From Rodentibacter genomosp. 2 (GTDB lineage Bacteria; Pseudomonadota; Gammaproteobacteria; Enterobacterales; Pasteurellaceae), in NCBI GenBank assembly GCA_001999425.1, contig MLHP01000026.1, positions 1-64,000 of the forward strand: 64,000 nt of DNA, given 5' to 3'. Position 1 is the stretch's first letter; each line of letters begins with the position of its first letter. Position numbers and translations under genes: made by a program. A model generated the notes under the pieces. It was not told where the DNA came from, did no database searches, and saw nothing but the letters and a program-made list of their open reading frames with translations. Positions 39,670 to 49,492 of the stretch are shown here, in pieces.

Positions 39670-40635
39670 ATGATTAAAAAAATTGCAGTATTAACCAGTG
39701 GTGGTGATGCGCCCGGCATGAATGCCGCGATTCGTGGTGTAGTGCGTTCAGCGTTATCAGAAGGCTTGGAAGTATTCGGTATTTATGACGGCTATCAAGG
39801 CTTATATAACAACAGAATTAAGCAATTAAATCGCTTTAGTGTATCTGATATTATTAATCGTGGAGGTACATTTTTAGGTTCTGCCCGATTCCCTGAGTTT
39901 AAGGATGAATCAGTACGTACGAAATGTGCCAAAATTTTACGTTCACACGGTATTGATGCATTAGTCGTCATTGGTGGGGATGGTTCTTACATGGGGGCAA
40001 AACTTTTAACGGAAGAACATGGTTTTCCTTGTGTGGGGATTCCCGGTACGATAGATAATGACGTAGCAGGAACCGATTACACTATTGGCTATCAAACCGC
40101 ATTACAAACGGCAGTAGATGCCATCGACCGCCTGCGTGATACGTCAAGTTCTCACCAACGGATTTCGATCGTAGAAATTATGGGACGTCATTGTAGTGAT
40201 TTAACTATTTCTGCCGGAATTGCAGGGGGCTGTGAATATATTGTTGCTTCTGAGGTGGAGTTTAATCGCGAAGAGCTTATTCAGCAAATTGAAAGTAGTA
40301 TTATGCGGGGTAAACGCCATGCGATTGTTGCGATCACAGAGTTAATTACTGATGTTCATTCTCTTGCAAAAGAGATTGAAGCGAGAGTTAATCAGGAAAC
40401 TCGGGCAACCGTGTTAGGACACATTCAACGTGGGGGAGCGCCTTGTGCTTTTGACCGTATTTTAGCTTCACGTATGGGAGTGTATGCAGTAGATCTTCTC
40501 CTTCAAGGTAAAGGCGGTTACTGTGTAGGTATTCAAAATGAGCAACTTGTTCACCACGATATTATTGATGCAATTAATAATATGCGGCGTGAATTTAAGC
40601 AAGATTGGTTACAAATGGCGAAACGCCTAGAGTAA
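39670..40635 (+). CDS. pfkA: 6-phosphofructokinase
   Basis: PfkA phosphorylates fructose-6-phosphate with ATP, the committed step of glycolysis. The 321-residue protein has [26 protein letters not shown], the catalytic [19 protein letters not shown] and [12 protein letters not shown]. The ATG at 39670 behind AGGTGA is chosen rather than the GTG three codons earlier. The ATP-type glycine in GGDGS is present. Confidence 0.97.
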   Translation: MIKKIAVLTSGGDAPGMNAAIRGVVRSALSEGLEVFGIYDGYQGLYNNRIKQLNRFSVSDIINRGGTFLGSARFPEFKDESVRTKCAKILRSHGIDALVVIGGDGSYMGAKLLTEEHGFPCVGIPGTIDNDVAGTDYTIGYQTALQTAVDAIDRLRDTSSSHQRISIVEIMGRHCSDLTISAGIAGGCEYIVASEVEFNREELIQQIESSIMRGKRHAIVAITELITDVHSLAKEIEARVNQETRATVLGHIQRGGAPCAFDRILASRMGVYAVDLLLQGKGGYCVGIQNEQLVHHDIIDAINNMRREFKQDWLQMAKRLE

Positions 40636-40642
40636 TAAAAAT

Positions 40643-40674
40643 AAAAGTGCGGTTGTTTTTACAACCGTATTTTT
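40643..40674 (+). terminator. terminator after pfkA
   Basis: TGCGGTTGT-tttt-ACAACCGTA followed by TTTTT forms a 9-bp stem. The left arm is a perfect uptake signal, but the right arm is altered to keep pairing without being one. Confidence 0.8.
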
Positions 40675-40807
40675 AATCTGCAAGTAAAGTTTTAAAAAAG
40701 CGCTTTTAAAGACGAGACTTGCTGTTGATAAATTCATACGTTTTTATAATATAAAAATGTGATTTCCCTTTGACTATTTTCGTTACAACAGGTAATATTC
40801 ACGCCCT

Positions 40808-41332
40808 ATGCAAAAGGTAAAACTACCCTTAACCATTGATCCGGTTAAAGATGCGCAACAAAGAATTGATTATGAAGGCTATTATTCGATTAATCAATTA
40901 GTGCGTTTGACTGAATCCGTGGTAAATGTGCTTAGCGATGCACAGGTAACATTATCGTTTTATATTGATCCGCAAAAATTAGCGGTGATGAAAGGTAAAG
41001 CACAGGTTGAGGTTGAATTGGAATGTCAGCGTTGTGGAGAGCCTTTCAAACAGAAATTGGAATGTGAATTCACATACAGTCCGGTGGTTAATTGGGATCA
41101 AGCTGATGTATTGCCTGAAATTTATGAACCAATCGAATTAAATGAGTTTGGTGAAATAGATTTACTTGGCACGGTGGAGGATGAGTTAATTTTAACTCTA
41201 CCACTTGTACCGAAGCATTCATCTGAACACTGTGAAGTGTCCGCGCAGGAACAGGTTTTTGGCAAATTGCCGGAAGAATTGGCAAAAAAACCGAACCCGT
41301 TCGCTGTATTAGCTAATTTAAAGCAAAAGTAA
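40808..41332 (+). CDS. yceD: YceD/DUF177 family protein
   Basis: This 174-residue protein belongs to the YceD family, linked to 23S rRNA accumulation in E. coli and plants. The N-terminus [24 protein letters not shown] and the central CQRCGEPF with a later Cys (HCEVS) are typical. It sits directly before rpmF (27 bases), as in most proteobacteria, and begins the lipid-synthesis cluster. Confidence 0.93.
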   Translation: MQKVKLPLTIDPVKDAQQRIDYEGYYSINQLVRLTESVVNVLSDAQVTLSFYIDPQKLAVMKGKAQVEVELECQRCGEPFKQKLECEFTYSPVVNWDQADVLPEIYEPIELNEFGEIDLLGTVEDELILTLPLVPKHSSEHCEVSAQEQVFGKLPEELAKKPNPFAVLANLKQK

Positions 41333-41359
41333 ATTAAATTTAATTTAGGAGTATGGCCA

Positions 41360-41530
41360 ATGGCTGTTCAACAAAACAAAAAATCTCGTTCACGTCGTGA
41401 TATGCGTCGTTCACACGATGCGTTAACTACCGCTGCAGTATCAGTGGATAAAGCAAGCGGTGAAACTCATTTACGCCACCATGTAACTGCAGACGGTTAC
41501 TACCGTGGTCGTAAAGTGATCAATAAGTAA
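41360..41530 (+). CDS. rpmF: 50S ribosomal protein L32
   Basis: This 56-residue ribosomal protein begins [20 protein letters not shown] and ends [24 protein letters not shown] precedes the ATG. It lies between yceD and plsX, the conserved rpmF-plsX-fab arrangement. It lacks the zinc cysteines of some L32 proteins. Confidence 0.97.
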
Positions 41531-41551
41531 TTTTTACTTACAGGTATTCAC

Positions 41552-42571
41552 TTGACTCGTCTAACCTTAGCGTTAGATGTGATGGGCGGGGACATTGGTC
41601 CCCGTATTACTATCCCCGCATCTCTTCTTGCATTGGAAAAAAATCCAAGGCTTTCTTTACTTTTATTTGGTGATCACCAACAGGTTTCCCCTTTGTTAAA
41701 AGGTTGCTCTAAAGCACTTTTAGATCGCGTACAAATTCGACATTGCACAAGGGTTATTGATAACCACCAGGGTATTTCTTACGCGTTACGTCATAGTAAA
41801 GGTACTTCCATGCGTTTAGCACTTGAAGCGGTTAAAGATGGTTTGGCACAAGGTTGTGTCAGTGCGGGAAATACCGGTGCATTAATGGGATTGTCGAAGA
41901 TTCTATTGCAGCCCCTTAAAGGTATTGCCCGTCCGGCTTTAGTTTCAATAATTCCAACTATGGAGAGGGGAAAATCTGTCATGTTGGATTTGGGGGCAAA
42001 CGTTGAATGTGATGCAGAAAATCTTTATCAATTTGCTATAATGGGGAGCATTTTCGCAGAGCATAGACTGAATTTAGTTTACCCCCGAATTGGATTATTA
42101 AATATTGGCGTTGAAGAAATTAAAGGTCATCAATTTATTCGTGATGCAGCAAATCTATTAGAAAAATCGACCGCACTTAATTATATTGGGTTTATTGAGG
42201 GCGATTTATTGCTAAACGGCAAAGCGGATGTGATTGTCAGTGACGGTTTTTCAGGAAATATTGCACTGAAAACTTTAGAGGGAGCCGCGAAAAATGTGCT
42301 GTCCTTATTTAATGAACATCCAAAACACCATTATTTAAAACCCGTTTTTTCGTGGGCGGTTCGCCACTTGTTTCAGAGAGGCTATCAGCGTTTGAAACAT
42401 ATTAATCCTGATGAATATAATGGTGCATCACTTATCGGCTTAAATTCAGTGGTGGTAAAGAGTCACGGTAGCGCAAATGTGAATGCGTTTGCTCATGCCA
42501 TTACTGATGCGGCTTTTCAAGCCCGCCTGCAATTCCCAGAAAAAATATTGGCGGGTTTAGCACATTATTAA
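41552..42571 (+). CDS. plsX: phosphate acyltransferase PlsX
   Basis: PlsX makes acyl-phosphate from acyl-ACP for PlsY. The 339-residue protein starts at a TTG and reads [17 protein letters not shown], then [25 protein letters not shown] and [16 protein letters not shown]. No in-frame ATG precedes LALDVMGGD, and CAGG lies 7 bases before the TTG, so a TTG start is credible. It follows rpmF by 21 bases. Confidence 0.95.
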   Translation: MTRLTLALDVMGGDIGPRITIPASLLALEKNPRLSLLLFGDHQQVSPLLKGCSKALLDRVQIRHCTRVIDNHQGISYALRHSKGTSMRLALEAVKDGLAQGCVSAGNTGALMGLSKILLQPLKGIARPALVSIIPTMERGKSVMLDLGANVECDAENLYQFAIMGSIFAEHRLNLVYPRIGLLNIGVEEIKGHQFIRDAANLLEKSTALNYIGFIEGDLLLNGKADVIVSDGFSGNIALKTLEGAAKNVLSLFNEHPKHHYLKPVFSWAVRHLFQRGYQRLKHINPDEYNGASLIGLNSVVVKSHGSANVNAFAHAITDAAFQARLQFPEKILAGLAHY

Positions 42572-42590
42572 TGACTTAATTTATTTGATT

Positions 42591-43541
42591 ATGAATAGCA
42601 GAATTTTATCTACCGGTAGTTATTTACCGAGTCGTATTCGCACCAATGCGGATCTTGAGAAAATGGTTGATACTTCGGACGAATGGATTGTTACTCGTTC
42701 AGGTATTCGTGAACGTCGTATTGCCGATGAAAATGAAACAGTGGCAACGATGGGTTTTGAGGCGGCAAAAAAAGCGATTGAACATGCCAAAATTAGCCCT
42801 CAACATATTGATTTAATTATTGTAGCTACCACCAGCAGCTCTCATGCTTACCCTAGTGCTGCTTGTCAAATCCAAGGATTGTTAGAAATTGATGACGCTA
42901 TTTCTTTCGATTTAGCAGCGGCTTGTACCGGTTTTGTTTATGCATTAGGTGTTGCAGATCAATTTATTCGTACGGGTAAAGTAAAAACAGCTTTAGTAGT
43001 GGGATCGGATCTTAATTCTCGTAAATTAGATGAAACAGATCGTAGCACAGTTGTCTTATTTGGTGATGGAGCCGGTGCTGTAATTTTAGAGGCAAGTGAA
43101 CAAGAAGGGATTATTTCTACTCATTTACACGCTTCCGCAGATAAACACAATGGGTTAGTTTTACCTCATCCTGAGCGCGGTGTGGAAAAATCCGGTTATA
43201 TTGAAATGCAGGGTAATGAAACCTTTAAACTTGCGGTGCGTGAACTTTCCAATGTGGTTGAGGAAACCTTAGCCGCAAATAATTTGGATAAAGAAGATTT
43301 AGATTGGCTTGTGCCACATCAAGCAAATTTACGCATTATTAGCGCAACGGCAAAAAAACTAGAAATGAATATGTCGCAAGTGGTCGTTACATTAGATAAA
43401 TATGCAAATAATAGTGCGGCAACAGTACCGGTAGCATTGGATGAGGCAGTGCGTGATGGCCGTATTCAACGAGGACAGTTGTTGCTATTAGAAGCCTTTG
43501 GCGGTGGTTGGACTTGGGGTTCAGCATTGGTGCGTTTCTAA
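42591..43541 (+). CDS. fabH: 3-oxoacyl-ACP synthase III
   Basis: FabH starts fatty-acid synthesis by joining acetyl-CoA with malonyl-ACP. The 316-residue protein has the catalytic triad: Cys in [11 protein letters not shown] (near 112), His in VPHQANLRI (near 243) and Asn in KYANNSAAT (near 273). The ATG at 42591 is used; a TTG two codons upstream is less likely. It follows plsX by 19 bases. Confidence 0.97.
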   Translation: MNSRILSTGSYLPSRIRTNADLEKMVDTSDEWIVTRSGIRERRIADENETVATMGFEAAKKAIEHAKISPQHIDLIIVATTSSSHAYPSAACQIQGLLEIDDAISFDLAAACTGFVYALGVADQFIRTGKVKTALVVGSDLNSRKLDETDRSTVVLFGDGAGAVILEASEQEGIISTHLHASADKHNGLVLPHPERGVEKSGYIEMQGNETFKLAVRELSNVVEETLAANNLDKEDLDWLVPHQANLRIISATAKKLEMNMSQVVVTLDKYANNSAATVPVALDEAVRDGRIQRGQLLLLEAFGGGWTWGSALVRF

Positions 43542-43572
43542 TAATTTTGTTAGAATCGCAGTGAAATTGTTG

Positions 43573-43605
43573 GAAAGTGCGGTTAAATTTGACCGCACTT
43601 TTTAA
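43573..43605 (+). terminator. inverted uptake-signal pair after fabH
   Basis: GAAAGTGCGGTtaaatttgACCGCACTTTTTAAT is a perfect-stem terminator built from two opposed uptake signals between fabH and fabD. It would split the cluster or reduce read-through; fabD may have its own promoter. Confidence 0.82.
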
Positions 43606-43673
43606 TATATGCAATCATGAATGCCGATTTTTATCAAAGAAATATTTCAATTTAGAATAAATAGGGAAAAAGA

Positions 43674-44612
43674 ATGAAAAAATTTGCAATGGTCTTCCCG
43701 GGTCAGGGATCTCAGAGTATTGGTATGCTTGCTGAGCTTGCCGCCGAATATCCAATTGTTATTGAAACCTTTAAACAAGCCTCTGATGTGCTTGGCTATG
43801 ATTTATGGCAACTTGTTCAACAAGGTCCAGTAGAAGAGCTTAATAAAACATGGCAAACCCAGCCTGCACTGTTGGCAGCCTCTGTTGCGATTTATCGTGT
43901 ATGGCAAGAAAAATATCCGCAATTTAAGCCGGAAGTGATGGCGGGTCATAGTTTAGGCGAGTATTCCGCATTAGTTTGCTCAGGCGTACTGAATTTTCAA
44001 GATGCCATTAAATTGGTGGAATTACGTGGTAAATTAATGCAACAAGCAGTACCTGAGGGCACTGGTGCGATGTATGCGATCATCGGTTTAGACAATGAGT
44101 CTATTATTAATGTCTGTAAACAGGCAGAACAAGGCGAAGTGGTGTCTGCTGTGAATTTTAACTCACCGGGACAGGTGGTGATTGCAGGAGCAAAAGCAGC
44201 AGTAGAGCGTGCTGCTGCATTGTGTAAAGAGGCTGGGGCAAAACGTGCATTACCGTTAGCAGTGAGCGTACCATCACATTGTGCATTGATGAAACCGGCG
44301 GCGGATAAATTAGCAACTACATTAGAAACAATCGTGGTGAATATTCCGGAGATCGCAGTAATTAATAATGTTGATGTTGCAACAGAGTCTGAAAGTGCCA
44401 TTATTCGTACGGCTCTTATTCGTCAACTTTACAGTCCGGTACGTTGGACGGAAACTGTGGAAAAAATGTCGCAAGACGGTGTACAGGTATTGCTGGAAAT
44501 AGGTCCCGGTAAGGTATTAAACGGATTAACAAAACGTATTGTGAGTGATTTGCAGGCAACATCGGTGAATGATCCTGCATCACTTAATTCAGTTGAAGAA
44601 CTATTAGTATAG
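43674..44612 (+). CDS. fabD: malonyl-CoA:ACP S-malonyltransferase
   Basis: FabD moves malonyl from CoA to ACP. The 312-residue protein has FPGQGSQSIGML at the start, the nucleophile Ser in AGHSLGEYSALV (near 92), the Arg in LVELRGKLMQQA and His in SVPSHCALM (near 201). fabG follows by 11 bases. Confidence 0.97.
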   Translation: MKKFAMVFPGQGSQSIGMLAELAAEYPIVIETFKQASDVLGYDLWQLVQQGPVEELNKTWQTQPALLAASVAIYRVWQEKYPQFKPEVMAGHSLGEYSALVCSGVLNFQDAIKLVELRGKLMQQAVPEGTGAMYAIIGLDNESIINVCKQAEQGEVVSAVNFNSPGQVVIAGAKAAVERAAALCKEAGAKRALPLAVSVPSHCALMKPAADKLATTLETIVVNIPEIAVINNVDVATESESAIIRTALIRQLYSPVRWTETVEKMSQDGVQVLLEIGPGKVLNGLTKRIVSDLQATSVNDPASLNSVEELLV

Positions 44613-44623
44613 AGGAGAGAAAA

Positions 44624-45352
44624 ATGCAAGGTAAAATTGCGTTAGTAACGGGGGCAACACGTGGTATTGGTCGTGCGATTGCCGAAGAATTGGTTTTAAA
44701 GGGCGCATTTGTAATTGGTACGGCGACTTCTGAAAAAGGTGCAGAAACCATTTCTGCATACTTAGGTGAAAAAGGTAAAGGTCTAGTATTAAACGTGGCG
44801 GATAAAGCCTCTATCGAAACGATGTTGGAACAAATTAAAAATGATTTTGGCGACATTGATATTTTGGTGAATAATGCAGGTATTACACGTGATAATTTAC
44901 TCATGCGTATGAAAGATGATGAATGGTTTGACATTATGCAAACTAATTTAACTTCGATATATCATCTTTCTAAAGCTATGTTGCGCTCAATGATGAAAAA
45001 GCGTTTTGGCCGTATTATTAATATTGGTTCTGTGGTTGGCTCAACGGGAAATCCGGGACAAAGTAACTATTGTGCGGCTAAAGCAGGCGTGATTGGATTC
45101 TCAAAAGCATTAGCAAAAGAAGTCGCATCCCGTGGGATTACTGTAAATGTTGTAGCACCGGGTTTTATCGCAACGGATATGACAGACGTTTTAACGGATG
45201 AACAGAAATCAAGTATCCTTTCTAACGTACCGGCAGGACGTTTGGGAGAAGCGAAAGATATTGCGAAAGCCGCTGCGTTCTTGGCATCTGATGAGGCAGC
45301 CTATATCACCGGAACGACCTTACATGTGAATGGTGGGCTACATATGAGCTAA
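44624..45352 (+). CDS. fabG: 3-oxoacyl-ACP reductase
   Basis: FabG reduces beta-ketoacyl-ACP with NADPH. The 242-residue short-chain dehydrogenase has the cofactor motif TGATRGIGRAIA (residues 9-20), NNAGITRDNLLMRM and the catalytic Ser and Tyr-x3-Lys in GSVVGSTGNPGQSNYCAAKAG (quoted by position near 135-155). GAGGAGAG precedes the ATG. Confidence 0.97.
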   Translation: MQGKIALVTGATRGIGRAIAEELVLKGAFVIGTATSEKGAETISAYLGEKGKGLVLNVADKASIETMLEQIKNDFGDIDILVNNAGITRDNLLMRMKDDEWFDIMQTNLTSIYHLSKAMLRSMMKKRFGRIINIGSVVGSTGNPGQSNYCAAKAGVIGFSKALAKEVASRGITVNVVAPGFIATDMTDVLTDEQKSSILSNVPAGRLGEAKDIAKAAAFLASDEAAYITGTTLHVNGGLHMS

Positions 45353-45374
45353 CTCCTTGATGGAGCTAGTTATT
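45350..45374 (+). terminator. weak terminator after fabG
   Basis: AACTCC-ttgat-GGAGctAGTT followed by ATTTGTT overlaps the fabG stop region. The stem is short and has a bulge, so it is only a possible terminator before acpP. Confidence 0.45.
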
Positions 45375-45611
45375 TGTTGTTAGGCGATTTCTCCTTATAA
45401 AATCATAGCCAAAGATTTTAGATAATGTTAAAATCAGCCTCGCAACATAATTTGGTTATGCCTTAAATGTGTTAAAGGTATATCGTTATTTTCTCTGTAT
45501 GTATTTTGCTTGTACTTTTGTGGTGCGACCACTTATGAAAAGATTGCAAGAATATTAAAAATTCATACACTAACCGCTCAGTAATGAGTTATAACAACAT
45601 AGGAAAAACAA
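45375..45611 (+). promoter_or_regulatory. acpP upstream leader region
   Basis: This 240-base gap carries no gene. It includes the perfect inverted repeat GTGGT-gcg-ACCAC (45520-45532) about 80 bases before acpP. acpP is normally expressed very strongly, so a separate promoter here is likely; I cannot fix its exact position. Confidence 0.45.
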
Positions 45612-45842
45612 ATGAGCATTGAAGAACGCGTAAAAAAAATCATCGTTGAACAATTAGGTGTTAAAGAAGAAGATGTGAAACCTGAAGCTTCTTTCGTTGA
45701 AGATTTAGGTGCGGACTCTTTAGATACAGTTGAATTGGTTATGGCTTTGGAAGAGGAATTTGATATTGAAATTCCGGATGAAGAAGCTGAAAAAATCACA
45801 ACTGTTCAATCTGCGATTGACTACGTTCAAAATAATCAATAA
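45612..45842 (+). CDS. acpP: acyl carrier protein
   Basis: ACP carries growing acyl chains on 4'-phosphopantetheine. The 76-residue acidic protein has the attachment Ser in [18 protein letters not shown] (Ser37) and a start [17 protein letters not shown], nearly the E. coli sequence. It ends the yceD-rpmF-plsX-fabHDG-acpP cluster; fabF is not adjacent in this window. Confidence 0.98.
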   Translation: MSIEERVKKIIVEQLGVKEEDVKPEASFVEDLGADSLDTVELVMALEEEFDIEIPDEEAEKITTVQSAIDYVQNNQ

Positions 45843-45850
45843 TTTCAAGT

Positions 45851-45881
45851 TGGGCGACCTTTTTAGGTCGCCTAATTTTTT
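45851..45881 (+). terminator. terminator after acpP
   Basis: GGCGACC-ttttta-GGTCGCC followed by TAATTTTTTT is a strong intrinsic terminator 10 bases past the acpP stop. Confidence 0.93.
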
Positions 45882-45951
45882 TACCTAAATCCCTCTTTAA
45901 AATAGACCGCACTTTATTTTTAATAATTTATTTCATTAATGCTTTCTGAAA

Positions 45952-45965
45952 TTGATATAGAACAA
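45952..45965 (+). promoter_or_regulatory. FNR-like box before the Dcu carrier
   Basis: TTGAT-ATAG-AACAA matches the FNR site TTGAT-N4-ATCAA at nine of ten defined positions. It lies about 93 bases before the start of a C4-dicarboxylate carrier of a kind normally induced without oxygen. The match is seen; regulation is inferred. Confidence 0.6.
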
Positions 45966-46057
45966 TAAGTTATCGAATACTACTTAATTTGTGTTAATTC
46001 TTTGTGTTAGCATTTATTAGTTTTTCTAGTTTATATTTTAAATTTATTGGAGTATCT

Positions 46058-47728
46058 ATGAATTTTCTGACTAACTTAAGTGAAGTTTCCCAATTTGTTA
46101 TTCAACTTGCTATTGTACTCATCTGCTTGTTTTATGGTGCAAGAAAAGGAGGTATAGCATTAGGGATGTTAGGCGGTGTAGGGTTAATTGTCTTAGTCTT
46201 TGGTTTTGGTATTGAGCCGGGTAAACCTGCAATTGATGTCATGTTAACAATTCTTGCAGTGGTAGTGACCTCTGCAACATTACAAGCAAGTGGCGGTTTG
46301 GATGTGATGTTACAAATTGCAGAGAAAATGCTTCGTAAAAATCCAAAATATGTCAGTATTCTTGCACCCTTTGTTACTTGTTTCTTAACAATTCTTTGTG
46401 GTACAGGGCATGTGGTTTATACCATGTTACCGATTATTTATGATATTGCTATTAAAAATGGTATTCGCCCTGAGCGTCCGATGGCTGCCAGTTCTATTGC
46501 TTCTCAAATGGGGATTATTGCCTCACCGGTTTCTGTTGCGGTTGTCACATTAACCGCATTTTTGGTTAATGCAAAAACACCGCTAGCAGGTTTTGATGGT
46601 TATCTGGATTTATTAAAAATTACTGTTCCATCGACTCTTTGTGGGGTATTGGCTATCGGCGTTTTTAGCTGGTTTCGTGGTAAAGATTTGGATAAAGATG
46701 TTGAATTTCAAACGAAACTACAAGATCCTAGTTTTAAAGAATATGTCTATGGTGATAGTTCGTCATTACTCGATAAAAAATTGCCACAATCCAGTTGGAA
46801 TGCAATGTGGATATTCTTTGGGGCAATTTTAGTTGTTGCCTCACTGGGTTATTTTAAAGAATTACGCCCAACGTTTGAAAAATCAGTACCGGCACAAATA
46901 CTCGAAGTCATTTCCTATGATAAAGCAGTAAAAAGCTTTAATGTAAAAGAGGGTAGAATTGTTGCTACGGCAAAAGACGGCATAGTAGCACTTGATGTGA
47001 AAGACAATAAGGCAAAACCGAAAACCACTTATAGTCATGTTGAAATTTATAATGAAAAAGAGGAACTTACTCAAACTATATCTGCACAAGATAACAATTC
47101 CGTTGTGATCCATACCGGAGATAAGACAGAGACAATTAATAACGCAGTGATTGTTTTAAAAGATAGTATGAATAAGGAAGTGAACATTAGTATGGTTCAT
47201 GTAATTCAAATTTTTATGCTATTAGCCGGTGCATTAATTGTTATTTTTACTAAAACAGAGCCAAGTAAAATTAGTAAAAATGAAATTTTCCGCTCCGGTA
47301 TGATTGCATTAGTCGCAGTATTTGGTATCTCTTGGATGGCTGAAACTATGTTTACCGTTCATACCCCAATGATGAAAGCAACATTAGGCGATATAGTGAA
47401 AGCATATCCTTGGACCTATGCGGTAATGTTGTTATTAATTTCTAAATTTGTAAATTCTCAAGCCGCGGCATTAGTGGCATTTGTTCCGCTTGCATTAGGT
47501 ATCGGTGTTGATCCTGCCATTATTCTTGCCTTTGCTTCGGCATGTTATGGTTACTATATTTTACCGACTTATCCGAGTGATCTTGCTGCGATTCAATTCG
47601 ACCGCTCCGGCACCACCCGAATTGGTAAATTTGTGATTAATCATAGTTTTATTTTACCGGGGTTAATTGGGGTGATTACTTCCTGTATCTTTGGGTATAT
47701 TTTCACCGGTTTATTTGGTTATTTATAA
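46058..47728 (+). CDS. anaerobic C4-dicarboxylate carrier (DcuA/DcuB family) with large soluble insert
   Basis: This inner-membrane carrier probably exchanges fumarate, malate or aspartate for succinate during fumarate respiration. The 556-residue protein has Dcu hallmarks ([57 protein letters not shown] by position within residues 25-165) and a typical C-terminal half ([39 protein letters not shown] near 490-515). Between them, at about residues 275-378, is a hydrophilic, beta-rich insert absent from the usual family length of about 440. The ATG behind GGAG is chosen. Confidence 0.87.
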   Translation: MNFLTNLSEVSQFVIQLAIVLICLFYGARKGGIALGMLGGVGLIVLVFGFGIEPGKPAIDVMLTILAVVVTSATLQASGGLDVMLQIAEKMLRKNPKYVSILAPFVTCFLTILCGTGHVVYTMLPIIYDIAIKNGIRPERPMAASSIASQMGIIASPVSVAVVTLTAFLVNAKTPLAGFDGYLDLLKITVPSTLCGVLAIGVFSWFRGKDLDKDVEFQTKLQDPSFKEYVYGDSSSLLDKKLPQSSWNAMWIFFGAILVVASLGYFKELRPTFEKSVPAQILEVISYDKAVKSFNVKEGRIVATAKDGIVALDVKDNKAKPKTTYSHVEIYNEKEELTQTISAQDNNSVVIHTGDKTETINNAVIVLKDSMNKEVNISMVHVIQIFMLLAGALIVIFTKTEPSKISKNEIFRSGMIALVAVFGISWMAETMFTVHTPMMKATLGDIVKAYPWTYAVMLLLISKFVNSQAAALVAFVPLALGIGVDPAIILAFASACYGYYILPTYPSDLAAIQFDRSGTTRIGKFVINHSFILPGLIGVITSCIFGYIFTGLFGYL

Positions 47729-47746
47729 TCGTGACTTAAATTTAAT

Positions 47747-47774
47747 AAAGGCTATTCAAAAGAATAGCCTTTTA
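47747..47774 (+). terminator. terminator after the Dcu gene
   Basis: AAAGGCTATTC-aaaa-GAATAGCCTTTTATT is an 11-bp stem with a T run, 19 bases past the stop. Confidence 0.92.
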
Positions 47775-47802
47775 TTCTTAATCTATTAGCGAAATTTCTC
47801 AA

Positions 47803-47840
47803 TAAAAATAAAAAAGCCCTTTCAAAATTTGAAAGGGCAA
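47803..47840 (-). terminator. terminator after trhP
   Basis: On the minus strand the perfect palindrome GCCCTTTCAAA/TTTGAAAGGGC is followed by TTTTTTATTTTT, a strong terminator about 100 bases past the trhP stop. Confidence 0.9.
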
Positions 47841-47938
47841 AGTATTTGGAGTCATACTATGAGTTGTTGAATAAACAAATCAGGTATGCGTACGCATTAT
47901 AATAAGATTTAAAGTTAATGCAACATTTTTTTAACAAT

Positions 47939-49318
47939 TTAATTGTGTGGATTACGAGTATTGGTATTGACTAAATTACGCATCAATAACGCATAATTCA
48001 AATTAATGTCTTGCGGGACATCTAAGAACACAAAATGTCCGTCACCTAATGCGGCTTCTACTTGTTCATTTTTTCGATTTAGCATTTTCTCAATTTTAAA
48101 ATTGATATTCCCTTGCGGTGTCATCATTTCCACTTCATCGCCAAGTAAAAATTTATTTTTTACTGCGACTTCTGCCATGCCTTGTTCGTTGCGTTTTCCG
48201 GTAAATTCGCCGACAAATTGTTGTCGATCCGAAATAGAATAGCCGTATTCATAGTTTTGATATTCATCATGTGTATGACGGCGTAAGAAACCCTCAGTAT
48301 AGCCTCGGTGTGCGAGAGATTCTAACGTATCCATTAGGCTTTCATCAAAAGGTTTACCTGCTGCCGCATCATCAATGGCTTTGCGGTACACTTGTGTGGT
48401 GCGGGCACAATAATAGAAAGACTTGGTTCGCCCTTCAATTTTTAAAGAATGCACGCCAAGTGCGGTCAGTTTTTCTACATGTTGTACGGCACGCAAATCT
48501 TTTGAATTCATAAAATAAGTGCCGTGTTCGTCCTCAAAAGCGGTCATTTGCTCATCCGGTTTTTGTGATTCCGTATAGAGAAATACTTTGTCCGTCACCG
48601 TACCTTCGCCCAGTGTTGGTGCAACATTTTTAACTTCGATTTGCTGTGCTGGATCAATGTTCGGCACAATATTGCCCACTTCATCAACCGTACCTTCTTC
48701 CATTTTGTACTCCCAACGACAGGCATTAGTGCAGGTACCTTGGTTCGGATCACGTTTATTGATGTAGCCGGAAAGTAAGCAACGACCGGAATACGCCATA
48801 CATAATGCACCGTGAACGAAAATTTCCAGTTCAATATCCGGCACCTGTTGGCGAATTTCGGCAATTTCATCCAAAGAAAGTTCACGGGATAAGATCACAC
48901 GGGTTAGCCCCATTTGTTTCCAAAATTTCACTGTCGCCCAGTTTACCGCATTGGCTTGCACGGAAAGATGAATATCAATGTCAGGAAAATGTTCACGCAC
49001 TAACATAATCAAACCAGGATCCGACATAATTAACGCATCAGGTTGCATATCGATCACGGGTTGTAAATCTTTAATGAAAGTTTTAAGTTTAGAATTATGC
49101 GGTGCAATATTCACCACTACATAGAATTTTTTGCCAAGCGCATGGGCTTCATCAATCCCAATTTTTAAATTCGTATGATTAAATTCATTGTTACGCACAC
49201 GTAAGCTATAACGGGGCTGACCGGCATAGACGGCATCCGCACCATAGGCAAAGGCGTAGCGCATATTTTTAAGGGAACCGGCAGGGGAAAGTAATTCGGG
49301 TTTAAATGAGGTTGTCAT
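47939..49318 (-). CDS. trhP: tRNA 5-hydroxyuridine modification protein TrhP (YegQ, U32 family)
   Basis: TrhP (YegQ) takes part in making 5-hydroxyuridine at tRNA position 34 with prephenate-dependent, iron-sulfur chemistry. The 459-residue protein opens ELLSPAGSLKNMRYAFAYGADAVY. It has four clustered cysteines in CMAYSGRC and GTCTNACRW (near 170-193), and the U32 signature EIFVHGALCMAYSGRC. It is often labelled a U32 peptidase, but that activity is not expected here. Confidence 0.92.
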   Translation of the reverse strand: MTTSFKPELLSPAGSLKNMRYAFAYGADAVYAGQPRYSLRVRNNEFNHTNLKIGIDEAHALGKKFYVVVNIAPHNSKLKTFIKDLQPVIDMQPDALIMSDPGLIMLVREHFPDIDIHLSVQANAVNWATVKFWKQMGLTRVILSRELSLDEIAEIRQQVPDIELEIFVHGALCMAYSGRCLLSGYINKRDPNQGTCTNACRWEYKMEEGTVDEVGNIVPNIDPAQQIEVKNVAPTLGEGTVTDKVFLYTESQKPDEQMTAFEDEHGTYFMNSKDLRAVQHVEKLTALGVHSLKIEGRTKSFYYCARTTQVYRKAIDDAAAGKPFDESLMDTLESLAHRGYTEGFLRRHTHDEYQNYEYGYSISDRQQFVGEFTGKRNEQGMAEVAVKNKFLLGDEVEMMTPQGNINFKIEKMLNRKNEQVEAALGDGHFVFLDVPQDINLNYALLMRNLVNTNTRNPHN

Positions 49319-49460
49319 AATCTTCTCTTTTGTCTGATTTCAAGTCAGGGATTTGCACAAGGCAAATCGTGTTAAAGGACGGTATTGTAGGCTGATTTCG
49401 GGATTTGTAAAGGAGGATTATTCGGAAAGTGCGGTCGGTTTTCGCGAGATTTTTTATGTG

Positions 49461-49490
49461 AAAAAAACACCCACCTTGAGTGGGTGTTCG
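49461..49490 (-). terminator. terminator after ydgA-like gene
   Basis: On the minus strand AACACCCACT-caa-GGTGGGTGTT followed by TTTTT begins only 3 bases past the stop codon of the YdgA-like gene. Confidence 0.9.
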
Positions 49491-49492
49491 GA

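Noticed and set aside
43997..44934. Antisense frames opposite fabD and fabG of over 110 codons
   Set aside because: They are Ser/Ala/Thr-rich shadows of strongly conserved genes.
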